Assembly: GCA_025060675.1 (NCBI GenBank)
Contig: JANXBI010000069.1
Span: 1-61,266 of the forward strand
Direction of reading: 5' to 3'
Length of the DNA stretch: 61,266 nucleotides
DNA from: Candidatus Caldatribacterium sp.
GTDB lineage: Bacteria > Atribacterota > Atribacteria > Atribacterales > Caldatribacteriaceae
The translations under genes and the position numbers were made by a program. Positions 33,398-41,561 of this stretch are shown here, piece after piece; positions within the stretch are counted from its first letter, which is position 1; each line of letters begins with the position of its first letter. The notes under the pieces are model-generated. The model was not told the DNA's origin, did no database searches, and saw nothing but the letters and a program-made list of their open reading frames with translations.

Positions 33398-34222
33398 TCA
33401 CCCCTTCAAAGCCCCAGCCGTTAACCCTTCCATGATGAACCGACTCAGGAAGAGATAGAGGAAGAAAGTGGGTATAACCACAAGGGCAATGGCCGCAAAG
33501 GTCGGACCCCATTCAATCTGACCGAAACGACCCACAAAATTCAAAAGTCCTGTTTGGACAGTACGTCGTTCAATGGTGCTCACAAAGGTCAAAGAAAAGA
33601 CCAAGTCGTTCCAAATAAAGAAAAACTGCACCATAGCTAAGGTAAAAAGAGCGTTTGCCGCCATAGGGACAGCAATTCGGAAAAAGACCTGAAAGATAGT
33701 TGCTCCATCGAGAATCGCCGCTTCAAGAACCTCTCTTGAGAGGGCTTGGAAGTACCCGGTCATGAAAAACACGGTGAGGGGAAGGCCATAGGCCGTGTAG
33801 GTGATGATGAGTGCCCACCACGTGTCAAGGAGCTGTACCTTATGGTAGAAAGCGAAAAGGGGGAGAAGGATCATCTGCACAGGAATCATGATGCCGGCAA
33901 GAAACACAAGCAGGACGACACTGTTCCACCTTGAGCGCATGACCTCAATGCCAAAAGCCGCCATGGTTCCAAGGAAAAGCGTGGCAAGAAGGGATGGCAA
34001 CGTGACAATCACACTGTTTCGAAGGTATGTTCCCACCCGGCCCACCGTCCAAGCTCTCAGGTAGTTCTCCCACCATATGCCCTCAGGAAATGTGTAGATG
34101 GGTCGTGTCGTAAACTCGTGAGGAGCCTTCAACGAGGAGAGAACCATCCACACGAGGGGGTACGTTTCAAAAACCACAAGAACACCTATAACCACAAAAA
34201 ACACAAAGGATTTCCGCGTCAT
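33398..34222 (-). CDS. Sugar ABC transporter permease (MalG type), rhamnoside locus
   Basis: A 274-residue CUT1 permease with six helices and an EAA loop (VLEAAILDGATIFQVFFRIAVPM) near residue 190. It partners the permease encoded 4 bases upstream. The substrate is inferred to be a rhamnose-containing oligosaccharide from the GH78 gene that follows. An ATPase is lacking here, as in the arabinoside locus, suggesting a shared one elsewhere. Confidence 0.9.
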   Translation of the reverse strand: MTRKSFVFFVVIGVLVVFETYPLVWMVLSSLKAPHEFTTRPIYTFPEGIWWENYLRAWTVGRVGTYLRNSVIVTLPSLLATLFLGTMAAFGIEVMRSRWNSVVLLVFLAGIMIPVQMILLPLFAFYHKVQLLDTWWALIITYTAYGLPLTVFFMTGYFQALSREVLEAAILDGATIFQVFFRIAVPMAANALFTLAMVQFFFIWNDLVFSLTFVSTIERRTVQTGLLNFVGRFGQIEWGPTFAAIALVVIPTFFLYLFLSRFIMEGLTAGALKG

Positions 34223-34226
34223 AGTC

Positions 34227-35117
34227 TTACCTTTCTCCTTTTCGGAAAAGAGAGAAAAGGCCAGTGATAAGGAGGCACTCCAAAGTCAGCACGACAGCAA
34301 TAGCGCTTCCATAGCCATACTGACCATAGTGAAAAGCCGTGCGGTACATGTACAGCGTCAGAGGGGTCGTCGTTTTCCCAGGTCCCCCTCCGGTGAGAGC
34401 GAGAATCTGGTCGAACACTTTTATCGTCCCGTTGAGACTGAAAATGGTGGAGGTGACAAGAAGCGGCCTTAAAAGAGGCGTAAGGACAAAACGCATAAGA
34501 CTCCATCCTGAAGCCCCGTCAAGGCGAGCCGCCTCCACAAGCTCGTTTGGAATATCAAGGAGCCCAGAGTACAAAAGCACCGCATAGAACCCCATAGCCG
34601 TCCATATGTTCATGGTGGCAGCCACCCAAAAAGCTGTTTCTCCCCGCCCAAGGAATGGTCGAATCCAAAAGTCAAGGCCAAGAGCATCCAAAACGGCGTT
34701 CACAAGACCATATTGGGGTGTTATCTCAAAGAGCTTCACGAACATTTGGGCAACCGCCACGGTAGGAAGAACCACCGGGAAGAACACGAGCGTCCGCAGG
34801 AACGGAGCAAAACGGGATGAGCGGTTGAGCACAAGGAAATACAGCATGGAGAGGAGAAAGCCAAAGGCTATCTGTCCTGAGGTCACCACCAACGCGTAAC
34901 GAGCGCTGAACCAGAGACTGCGGAGGAAATCTCGGTCCTGCCACAACTTGAAGTAATTGGTGAATCCCACGAATCGGAAACCGGAAATGGGCGAACCCTC
35001 AAAGAAGGAATAACCCGTCGACCAGAGCACAGGGAGAAAGACAAAGGCGCCGTAAAAACAAAAGGCGGGGGCAACAAAAAGGACAAGAGCTTTCCAATCA
35101 CGCAACACTCGCTCCAT
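34227..35117 (-). CDS. Sugar ABC transporter permease (MalF type), rhamnoside locus
   Basis: A CUT1 permease of about 296 residues with six helices and an EAA loop (ELVEAARLDGASGWSLMRFVL). The ATG at 35117 (MERVLRDW) follows GGGAGG with good spacing and comes right after the hairpin at 35131; the frame upstream to 35156 runs through that hairpin and is not used. Confidence 0.9.
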   Translation of the reverse strand: MERVLRDWKALVLFVAPAFCFYGAFVFLPVLWSTGYSFFEGSPISGFRFVGFTNYFKLWQDRDFLRSLWFSARYALVVTSGQIAFGFLLSMLYFLVLNRSSRFAPFLRTLVFFPVVLPTVAVAQMFVKLFEITPQYGLVNAVLDALGLDFWIRPFLGRGETAFWVAATMNIWTAMGFYAVLLYSGLLDIPNELVEAARLDGASGWSLMRFVLTPLLRPLLVTSTIFSLNGTIKVFDQILALTGGGPGKTTTPLTLYMYRTAFHYGQYGYGSAIAVVLTLECLLITGLFSLFRKGER

Positions 35118-35130
35118 GGGAATACCTCCC

Positions 35131-35156
35131 TTGGGGGTGGCGAAAGCCACCCCCAA
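35131..35156 (-). terminator. Hairpin between binding-protein and permease genes
   Basis: An 11-base stem TTGGGGGTGGC with a 4-base loop (GAAA on the plus strand; TTTC in the minus-strand transcript). No T-run, so more likely an mRNA-stabilising element for the upstream binding-protein message than a terminator. Confidence 0.6.
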
Positions 35157-35165
35157 ACCACACTA

Positions 35166-36473
35166 TCACCGTCCCTGTCGCTGGGCGTCGATCTCCCTTT
35201 GGAGTTCCTCCATGTACTCCTCGGGTGTCATGGCATTCGTGGCAAGAAGCTGAGCATTGTCCCAGGCTACGCTCATCGTGCGCGCATCGAAGAGGGCTTC
35301 AAACCAAAACGCTCCGCCCTTAACGCCCTGAAGCTTCTCGAGGACCATCCGAGTCAGAGGAGAGAGGTTCTCGGGAACCTCCCTCACTTGGAAACCAGTG
35401 ATGAGTCCAAGCTCCGTCATAGCTCGGTCTCCATATCGGGAAAATACGTACCGCATCCAATCGCTAATGATTTCTGGATTTTCCTCAAACCTGGCACGAG
35501 CAATAGAGGTCGTCAAACCAGCATTGACATTCCACTCCTCCAGGGTCCCAACACCGCCAGGAACAAGCGGAACGTTGAACAAGCCGATATTTTCTACACC
35601 AATTTTATTCACCTGGGGATTGTTGAAGTCCCGAAGGGCCCAGCTCCCCATGTAGTACATAGCAGCCTTTCCCTGGAGGAAGAGGTCCTGTGCTGGACCG
35701 TAATCGAGCGTGTTGACGCCTACCCCAAAGTACCCCTTGCGACCCCACTCGTACACCACCCGAGCAGCCTCAACGAATCCTTGGTCAGTGACTTTCAATT
35801 CTCCAGCCATCACTCGAGCCAGAGCATCCACACCGTACTTGCGAATGACGTATCCGTTGATGATTCGTGTAATAGGCCATCGCTGAATTCCAGAGACAGC
35901 AAAGGGCTGTATCCCTGCTTCGTGCACCTTTGCGGCAATGTGCTCAAGCTCATCCCAGGTGAGTGGCTCTTTCAGGCCAAGATCTTCGAAAATCTTCTTG
36001 TTGTACCAGAATCCCTCGATGTTCATCTCCAAAGGTAGGGCGTAAAGCCCTTCGTTGTGGACAAGTCGCTTGAGAACGCCGATAATGCCAGGATTCATCT
36101 CTCCGAGGATACCAAGGCGAGCAAAGGTGGATTCAATCTCCAGCACCCTTTGAGCACGGATAAGCTCAAGAAGAGGCGCTCCAGACTCGTAGTTGAAAAG
36201 GAGAGGGAGACTGTCTGTGGCGGCAAGAAGCTGCACTCGCTGCACGAGGTCAACCTGTGGCACATATTCGTACTTCCACACTACGGCTACATCCGGCCTC
36301 TGGGCAGCGTACTCTTTGGTGAGCTCTCCGATGATTTTCGGCCAACCCTCGTTCTCCTGCTGCACTGTGAGATAGTGGATGACCACCTCTTGGGACGAAG
36401 AGGGGAGGGCAAAACCCCCAAGCACCATCGCAAGAACTCCTACCACCAAGAGCACTCGACCCTTAAAGAGCAT
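35166..36473 (-). CDS. Sugar ABC transporter substrate-binding protein, rhamnoside locus
   Basis: This 435-residue family 1 solute-binding protein has a signal peptide (MLFKGRVLLVVGVLAMVLGG, cut near SSQE). Typical features are the hydrophobic core LYALPLEMNIEGFWYNKKIFEDLG, GKAAMYYMGSWALRDFN and the C-terminal EEYMEELQREID. The ATG follows GGGGGTGAAG. It is first in the operon, directly behind a promoter overlapped by a 16-base palindrome, and should deliver rhamnosides to the two permeases. Confidence 0.9.
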   Translation of the reverse strand: MLFKGRVLLVVGVLAMVLGGFALPSSSQEVVIHYLTVQQENEGWPKIIGELTKEYAAQRPDVAVVWKYEYVPQVDLVQRVQLLAATDSLPLLFNYESGAPLLELIRAQRVLEIESTFARLGILGEMNPGIIGVLKRLVHNEGLYALPLEMNIEGFWYNKKIFEDLGLKEPLTWDELEHIAAKVHEAGIQPFAVSGIQRWPITRIINGYVIRKYGVDALARVMAGELKVTDQGFVEAARVVYEWGRKGYFGVGVNTLDYGPAQDLFLQGKAAMYYMGSWALRDFNNPQVNKIGVENIGLFNVPLVPGGVGTLEEWNVNAGLTTSIARARFEENPEIISDWMRYVFSRYGDRAMTELGLITGFQVREVPENLSPLTRMVLEKLQGVKGGAFWFEALFDARTMSVAWDNAQLLATNAMTPEEYMEELQREIDAQRQGR

Positions 36474-36508
36474 AACAGCTTCACCCCCGAGTGGCTTTCA
36501 CGATTAAG

Positions 36509-36524
36509 GTTACACGTGTAACCT
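36509..36524. promoter_or_regulatory. LacI-type operator over the rhamnoside operon start
   Basis: GGTTACAC-GTGTAACC is a perfect 16-base palindrome with the central CG typical of LacI-family sites. It sits at about the predicted transcription start, so bound repressor would block initiation. The LacI-family gene ends 68 bases away. Confidence 0.8.
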
Positions 36525-36531
36525 CACCACC

Positions 36532-36561
36532 TTTATACCAAAAGGGAACCACAAAAGTCAA
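36532..36561 (-). promoter_or_regulatory. Promoter of the rhamnoside transport operon
   Basis: TTGACT (36556-36561), an 18-base spacer and TATAAA (36532-36537), immediately upstream of the palindromic operator. Confidence 0.75.
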
Positions 36562-36591
36562 CGGCTCCAGCAGAAAAAGCGCCCGCCTCTG

Positions 36592-37641
36592 TCATCCCCG
36601 CGGTGCGGGGCCAGTGGACTCGCGGACGATGAGGCGGGCAGGGAGCACCACGCACTCATACGGACGGTCAGGAACCGCAATGCGCTTAAGGAGGAGCTGA
36701 ACCGCCTTTTGACCCAAAAGCGAGGCGTCCTTCGTAGCAGTGGTAAGGCGGGGCACCAGGTACCGTGCTTGAGGAATATCATCAAACCCTACCACAGAAA
36801 CGTCTCTCGGCACAGAACGACCGAGGTCCACGAGCGCTCTCATGACACCAATAGCCAAAAGATCATTAATCGCCACGATAGCTGTGGGGGGAGGGTCACA
36901 GTTCATGAGGGCAAAAGTGGCCCTGTACCCATCCTCTATGGTTGGACCGCACTGGACCACAAGGTGCTCGTCAAAAGCAATCCCAAAGCCCTCGAGGCAC
37001 TTCCGGTATGGCTCAAGACGGTCCAAAGCAAGGTCAGACCTGGCGACACCATAAACGAGCCCTATGCGGCGATGCCCCAGAGAAAAGAGCAACTCCATAA
37101 CTTCGTGGGTGACACTTCGATAGTCGGAAACCACTTGGTCCACGTGGTCGTCCCGGAGATGGTCGCTGATTTCCACAATAGGAAGGCGCTGCTTCCGAAG
37201 CCGCAAGAGAATCTTCTGCGCCTCGTCCGATTGCTCGATAAAAGACCCCATGAGGATGAGGCCGTCAACCCGTCGATGGGAAAGCTCTTCGAAAATCTCA
37301 CGACCGTACTCTGCGCTCAAATCCATGCTGGAGAGCAGAAGGTGATACCCCGAGGCACGGGCCTCGCGCCAGGCACCGTCAACGGTTTCCCAGAAATGGG
37401 GATTTCGAATGTCAGGAATAATGAGTCCTAAGGCTTTCGTAGTCCCAAGACGGAGAGCTCGAGCAGTGGCATCTGGCACATACCCTAATTGCTCGGCCGC
37501 CTCAAGCACCCGTCGACGTGTTTTTTCGGAAATGGATATGTTCCCCCGTGCAAGACCATTGATGACGTACGAAACGGTCGCTCTTGACACTCCCGCAAGG
37601 CGCGCCACGTCCTCCTGGGTAGGTCGCTTCAGCCTCTGCAC
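36592..37641 (-). CDS. LacI-family transcriptional repressor
   Basis: This 349-residue repressor has the LacI headpiece at the N-terminus (TQEDVARLAGVSRATVSYVIN, then the hinge GYVPDATARALR) and a periplasmic-binding-like effector domain (LGLIIPDIRNPHFWETV, HRRIGLVYG, AIVAINDLLAIGVMRAL, VVGFDDIPQARYLVP, LTTA). The GTG at 37641 (MQRLKRP) follows GGGGGGAG and fits the family; the frame reaches 37656. It very likely controls the rhamnoside operon just downstream through the palindrome at 36509. The effector sugar is inferred. Confidence 0.93.
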   Translation of the reverse strand: MQRLKRPTQEDVARLAGVSRATVSYVINGLARGNISISEKTRRRVLEAAEQLGYVPDATARALRLGTTKALGLIIPDIRNPHFWETVDGAWREARASGYHLLLSSMDLSAEYGREIFEELSHRRVDGLILMGSFIEQSDEAQKILLRLRKQRLPIVEISDHLRDDHVDQVVSDYRSVTHEVMELLFSLGHRRIGLVYGVARSDLALDRLEPYRKCLEGFGIAFDEHLVVQCGPTIEDGYRATFALMNCDPPPTAIVAINDLLAIGVMRALVDLGRSVPRDVSVVGFDDIPQARYLVPRLTTATKDASLLGQKAVQLLLKRIAVPDRPYECVVLPARLIVRESTGPAPRG

Positions 37642-37688
37642 CTTTTCTCCCCCCACACTCGAATCCCCACTTTTCTGATTCCTGGGCC

Positions 37689-37717
37689 ATTTTACTCGGC
37701 TCCTTGCAAGAGGTCAA
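37689..37717 (-). promoter_or_regulatory. Promoter of the LacI-family gene
   Basis: TTGACC (37712-37717), a 17-base spacer and TAAAAT (37689-37694). The -35 overlaps the bioY stop codon. Confidence 0.5.
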
Positions 37718-38286
37718 CGCGCAGCGGACATCCTTCCCAAGCGCATCCTTTCAAGCCTCAAGAGCACTTGGCGAGCCAGGAAGTAGGCAAGGAAAGCCTT
37801 GACGAAGTCCGGCCCAATAAAAGGCAAAAAGGCAATTTTCAAGGTGTCTTGGAAGGACACTGGTTTTCCAAGGAGCACGTTCATAGCGAAGAAAAAGTAC
37901 AAAAGACCAGGAAGGTATATAATCGCCATTCCGACGAGCACCGCCTGAAGGACGTGTCGAGGCGTTTTGCCCCGCCCAAGCAAAGCGATGCATGGTGCAG
38001 CAAGAACAAAACCCAAAAGGAAACCAAAAGTTGGCCGGAGCACATACAAAGGCCCTCCAAAGGGGGGAGTAGCAAAGACAGGAAGACCCAAAAGGCCAAG
38101 GAGTACGTAGAGGAACATGCTCAGAAAGGCCTCAAAGGGAGAGAGCAAAAACCCGGTGAGGAAAACCACAAAGGGCACGAGGCTAAAAGGCACAATGCTT
38201 GAACCGAAACGGAAAAGCACCGCAGCTGCGACACAAAGAGCGGTAAAAAGGGCAATACGAGTCATGACGTAAGGGGAAAGACGCAT
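37714..38286 (-). CDS. bioY: BioY biotin transporter S-component
   Basis: This roughly 190-residue integral membrane protein, the substrate-binding component of a biotin ECF transporter, has about six helices. It keeps the BioY blocks GLLGLPVFATPPFGGPLYVLRPTFGFLLGF and PFIGPDFVKAFLAY (each split here by loops). The ATG at 38286 is spaced correctly from GGGAGGA; the ATG at 38292 touches it. The ECF ATPase and EcfT genes are not in this window. A BirA-type operator covers its promoter, so it should be induced when biotin is scarce. Confidence 0.92.
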   Translation of the reverse strand: MRLSPYVMTRIALFTALCVAAAVLFRFGSSIVPFSLVPFVVFLTGFLLSPFEAFLSMFLYVLLGLLGLPVFATPPFGGPLYVLRPTFGFLLGFVLAAPCIALLGRGKTPRHVLQAVLVGMAIIYLPGLLYFFFAMNVLLGKPVSFQDTLKIAFLPFIGPDFVKAFLAYFLARQVLLRLERMRLGRMSAAR

Positions 38287-38301
38287 CGGCATTCCTCCCT
38301 T

Positions 38302-38341
38302 CTTTTCGTTAACTGAAATTATACATTAAGTTAACGAAAAG
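38302..38341. promoter_or_regulatory. BirA-type operator at the bioY promoter
   Basis: Perfect 12-base arms CTTTTCGTTAAC (38302-38313) and GTTAACGAAAAG (38330-38341) are separated by 16 bases. The GTTAAC core with a 14-16 base spacer is the known bacterial BirA site. A DNA-binding BirA is encoded at 39519. Confidence 0.85.
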
Positions 38342-38345
38342 TAAA
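38318..38345 (-). promoter_or_regulatory. bioY promoter inside the BirA operator
   Basis: TTTACT (38340-38345), a 16-base spacer and TATAAT (38318-38323). The -10 lies in the operator spacer, so bound BirA would hide it. Confidence 0.65.
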
Positions 38346-38392
38346 GGGCACCAGTCCTCCCCCAGAGAATGCTTCTGAAGCGCCCGAAACCC

Positions 38393-39049
38393 CTACCTTG
38401 CGACGATCAGTCCTCCCCTGTGACCATAGCAAGATCTCCATCGACCCCCTGCCAGCCACGGTAAGGTATCCTCCACCATAAGACCATTGGCAACGTACCG
38501 GAAAACCTCGATTCGTGCCTCCCAAGAGCTCCTTCCCGTCCGGCACAGAGCCGTAAAACGGCAAACGTTGCAAGAATTTCCTCTTGGGAGAGACGGAGCC
38601 TGGGCAAGTGGTGTCCTACGGATGGACCGGAGAATGTTGAGGGGAACCGAGTCGACCCCCAGGGTCTTGAAGGAGAAGGGCTGTCTCAAGGGTCCGGACG
38701 CGGTCAAAGAAGCTACAAGGAGCATATCCTTGGAAAAGAACAGGCTCGTTTCGAGACCGTGGTGATACCTGTGAAGACGCGCACCCTTAAGCGTCTTCGC
38801 GCCCTCCGGAGCAAGAAACCCAAAAAGGCGCAGGATGCGAAGACATACTTCGGCATGAAGGAGGAACACCAGCTTGACAATCTCCGCGAAGGTTCTGCGG
38901 TCAAGAGAGCGGCCACTGGTCGTGAGCGAAAAGTTGCACACCCCTTGCTCTTCCAAAACACGGGCCTTAGCAAGAACCTGTTTTGGATCTGCCAGAAGAA
39001 ACACCGCTACTTCTTTGGGGGTAACGCCTGCCCTGAGCACGGTTCTCAA
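38393..39049 (-). pseudogene. bioB: Decayed biotin synthase (BioB) gene
   Basis: Pieces of a radical-SAM biotin synthase are visible in family order: LAKARVLEEQGVCNFSLTTSG, LHRYHHGLETS, then VDSVPLNILRSIRRTPLAQ in one frame. LSQEEILATFAVLRL and CAGREGALG appear in a second frame (within 38407-38607) and a YLTVAGRG-like end in a third (near 38331-38573). The N-terminal part with the CxxxCxxC cluster motif is missing, because the preceding gene's stop lies only 10 bases upstream. About 40 residues after HHGLETS are also missing. Truncation plus at least two frame changes make it non-functional. It lies directly upstream of the BirA-controlled bioY. Confidence 0.75.
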
Positions 39050-39059
39050 AACAAAGTCT

Positions 39060-39497
39060 TTACGGTAACCGGCGAATGAGGTTTCCTTGAGAGTCGTAGA
39101 AGCTGATGACCGGGTCCTTCTCGGTGAGCGCTATGCCCATTCGCAGGATGCCTTCCTGGTCCCCAAAGGCGATACCAGCGACGTTCTCCACGAGAGCAAT
39201 GCCTACCCGTGGAACGCCGTGTTGGTCGCAGAAGGTAATCCCAGCAAGATCCCCCTCTGACAGGAGAGCGACGCGGGTCCTTCCGTTTTCTCCAAGGAAC
39301 GTGAGCACTGGACCCTCAGGACCAGAGAAGAGCACAGCCCTTCGGTTGCCCTTGCCATCGACAAGCACAAACCTCTCCGCCACCACCTCCCTGCTCCAAC
39401 GGACGGCTCCAAGGAAAATGAAGGAAAAGAGCACGCAAAGCACGGCAAGAGCTGACCAAAAACGCAAGCTCCCTTTCTCTTCTGACCCCCAAACCAT
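39060..39497 (-). CDS. Membrane-anchored protein with short beta repeats
   Basis: This 145-residue protein has one N-terminal membrane helix (about 13-32) followed by about four 22-24 residue repeats. Each has a strand, a G/D-rich turn and the pattern (V/I)xF-x(D/G)xxGxxRxG(I/V)AL: TFLGENGRTRVALL, TFCDQHGVPRVGIAL, AFGDQEGILRMGIAL, SFYDSQGNLIR. This suggests a small extracytoplasmic beta-solenoid or sheet. It follows birA by 21 bases and precedes the bioB remnant. I do not recognise a function. Confidence 0.7.
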   Translation of the reverse strand: MVWGSEEKGSLRFWSALAVLCVLFSFIFLGAVRWSREVVAERFVLVDGKGNRRAVLFSGPEGPVLTFLGENGRTRVALLSEGDLAGITFCDQHGVPRVGIALVENVAGIAFGDQEGILRMGIALTEKDPVISFYDSQGNLIRRLP

Positions 39498-39518
39498 GTT
39501 ACCCCTCCTTTCCGTTCA

Positions 39519-40487
39519 TCAGGCAATCTCTCCCCAGGTAACGGGAACTTCCTCTCCATCTTTCTCAACCCGTAGGGCCCCCTGGGCATCTACGCCGCGG
39601 GCAATCCCAAACAACGATTCCTTCCCACCGGCAATCGTCACCTGCTTTCCGAGGAAGGCGAAACGACGATTGTACTCCGCAACCCAAGGAGTGAAGTCTT
39701 GCGAGTCCCTCCACTTCTCGTAATGCGCAAAGAAGTGGACGAGAAACCGACGGAGAACAGCAATCCTTGGCACAGGCGCTCCTCTCTCCACCTGAAGCGA
39801 CGTCGCTACAAAAGGCAGAGGCAGAAGGTCACGTTCTTCAAGGTTCACATTGACCCCAACCCCAAGAACCATCCAGGGTACCTCATCAAGGTCCGTTGCC
39901 GTCTCAAGGAGCACACCAGCAACCTTCTTCCCCCCAAGGAGGACATCGTTTGGCCACTTGAGTGTAGCGACGAATCCCAAGTCCTCCAATGCCTCTGCCA
40001 AAGCAAGACCAGCAAGGAGCGCTACCACAGGGCACACCCCAAGGGGGAGACGAGGACGGAGAAGGAGCGAGAAGGTGAGACTCTTTCCAGGGAGAGAGAA
40101 CCAGCTCCTTCCCCGTCGTCCCCGGCCTTTTGTCTGACGCTCCGTGATACAGAGCGTCTTCTCGGGGGCGTCTTCTTCAGCAAGGGTTTTCAGACGACTA
40201 TTCGTTGATTCCACCTCTTCCTCGAAAACGACCCGAATCCCCTGAACCTCCTGCGCAAGGTAAGGCTCCAGGAAGTCGGGGTCGAAAACATCCGGAAGGG
40301 TAAGCAATCGATACCCATCATGGGATGAAGCAATAGGAAAACCCCTTGCCTTGAGTTCTCGGACCGCTTTCCACACGGCCACCCGACTCACCCCAGAGAG
40401 CTCCGCAATGCGCTCTCCCGAGACGCTCCGAGGAAAGGCTTCAAGAAGGAGGGAGAGAATGTCCCTTTGGAGTCTCCTTTCGCTCAT
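39519..40487 (-). CDS. birA: BirA bifunctional biotin ligase and repressor
   Basis: This 322-residue protein couples biotin to acceptor proteins and, as holo-dimer, represses biotin genes. The N-terminal helix-turn-helix (about 1-60: SGERIAELSGVSRVAVWKAVREL) is followed by the ligase domain with the biotinyl-AMP loop GRGRRGRSW (121-129) and the catalytic WPNDVLLGGKKVAGVL block. The C-terminal SH3-like domain ends GEEVPVTW. The ATG at 40487 is chosen for the family start; it overlaps the flippase-like gene by 47 bases. The HTH makes it the natural reader of the operator at 38302. Confidence 0.95.
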   Translation of the reverse strand: MSERRLQRDILSLLLEAFPRSVSGERIAELSGVSRVAVWKAVRELKARGFPIASSHDGYRLLTLPDVFDPDFLEPYLAQEVQGIRVVFEEEVESTNSRLKTLAEEDAPEKTLCITERQTKGRGRRGRSWFSLPGKSLTFSLLLRPRLPLGVCPVVALLAGLALAEALEDLGFVATLKWPNDVLLGGKKVAGVLLETATDLDEVPWMVLGVGVNVNLEERDLLPLPFVATSLQVERGAPVPRIAVLRRFLVHFFAHYEKWRDSQDFTPWVAEYNRRFAFLGKQVTIAGGKESLFGIARGVDAQGALRVEKDGEEVPVTWGEIA

Positions 40488-41550
40488 GGTTGGCACTTTG
40501 AGAAAGACCTCGCAATACCCGAAAGAAGACAATTCCTCCCACAAAAAGTGGAAGGTAGTACGTTGCTGTCCGCCAAAGGAGCACAAAGCTCCCCAAACGG
40601 TACGATCCCACAAGCCCCCGGAAAACGGAGGCAATGGAGAGCTCTACACCCCCGCTTGCCCCGGGAGAAGGAATGAAGGAGAAGACGAAAAAGAGGGGAA
40701 TCTGTGCTCCCACTATCCGGAAGTAGGAGAAGGAAAGTCCAAAGGACTGGAGGATAAAATAAGCCACAGAGAAGGTAAAGAGGAAGTACACGATGTAACA
40801 TCCCACGTTCCAAAGGAGATATTGGGGTTTACGAACAAAGAGAATGGTGAACCCCTCCCGGAACTCGGCGAAAAAAGTCTCCACCCACTGACGCACTGCC
40901 TCCTCAGAAAACCTTGCCTTAGGAAAACGGCGACGGGTGAAACGAATACCCCAGTCGACGAGACGGAAAAGCACCTGTGGTCGGAAGAGGAAGAAGAAAA
41001 GGAGAAACATAATCGTGCTGTAAAAAATGGCAAAAGAGTACAGAAGCCCAAGGAGTATGCCTCGAAGGTTCATAGCCGCTCCGAAAAAGGCGAAGAAAAT
41101 CACGAGGAGCACCAAAAGCCCTACTTGGTAGAGAATCCCGCAAATCACCACAAAGCTCCCCGCCTCTCCCCAGGAGAGTCCTGAACGGGCGAGGACGAAA
41201 AGCTGCGCTGGACTCCCACCAGTGAGAAAGGGAGTAATGGCTGACATGAAGTACGTAGAGAGCGCTGCTGCTAGGGCATCCCGAAAGCGGATGCTCCGGC
41301 CCCATGCCCGGGCAGTGAGGAAGATACGGGTTCCATCGACGAACCACCCAGCAACCACACATCCTAAGGCTGCAAAGAGGAAAAGGGGGCGAAAGAGCGC
41401 TTCGTCGATTTCGGTCACCGAAACCCCCCGGAAAGCGGCAAGGGAAAAGACGAGGAAAATCGTCCCGAGGCTCAAGAAAACGGCAATGAGAATCTGCCGC
41501 TTGAGTCGTAGAGGGTCGTACGGAGGCGCGGTGAACCGCTTCTCTTCCAC
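40441..41550 (-). CDS. LPG-synthase-TM/UPF0104 family membrane protein
   Basis: This 369-residue protein has about eight membrane helices with the UPF0104 hallmarks: a TRAWGRSIRFRDALAAAL region, then FMSAITPFLTGGSPAQLFVLARSG, and near the end FSFIPSPGASGGVE. This family includes the flippase-like domain of MprF and the archaeal AglD relatives, thought to handle lipids or lipid-linked sugars. No catalytic synthetase domain is attached. It lies 11 bases after cbiB and overlaps birA, fitting a housekeeping super-operon rather than a pathway. The exact role is unknown. Confidence 0.85.
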   Translation of the reverse strand: MEEKRFTAPPYDPLRLKRQILIAVFLSLGTIFLVFSLAAFRGVSVTEIDEALFRPLFLFAALGCVVAGWFVDGTRIFLTARAWGRSIRFRDALAAALSTYFMSAITPFLTGGSPAQLFVLARSGLSWGEAGSFVVICGILYQVGLLVLLVIFFAFFGAAMNLRGILLGLLYSFAIFYSTIMFLLFFFLFRPQVLFRLVDWGIRFTRRRFPKARFSEEAVRQWVETFFAEFREGFTILFVRKPQYLLWNVGCYIVYFLFTFSVAYFILQSFGLSFSYFRIVGAQIPLFFVFSFIPSPGASGGVELSIASVFRGLVGSYRLGSFVLLWRTATYYLPLFVGGIVFFRVLRGLSQSANHERKETPKGHSLPPS

Positions 41551-41561
41551 GGAATCACCTC

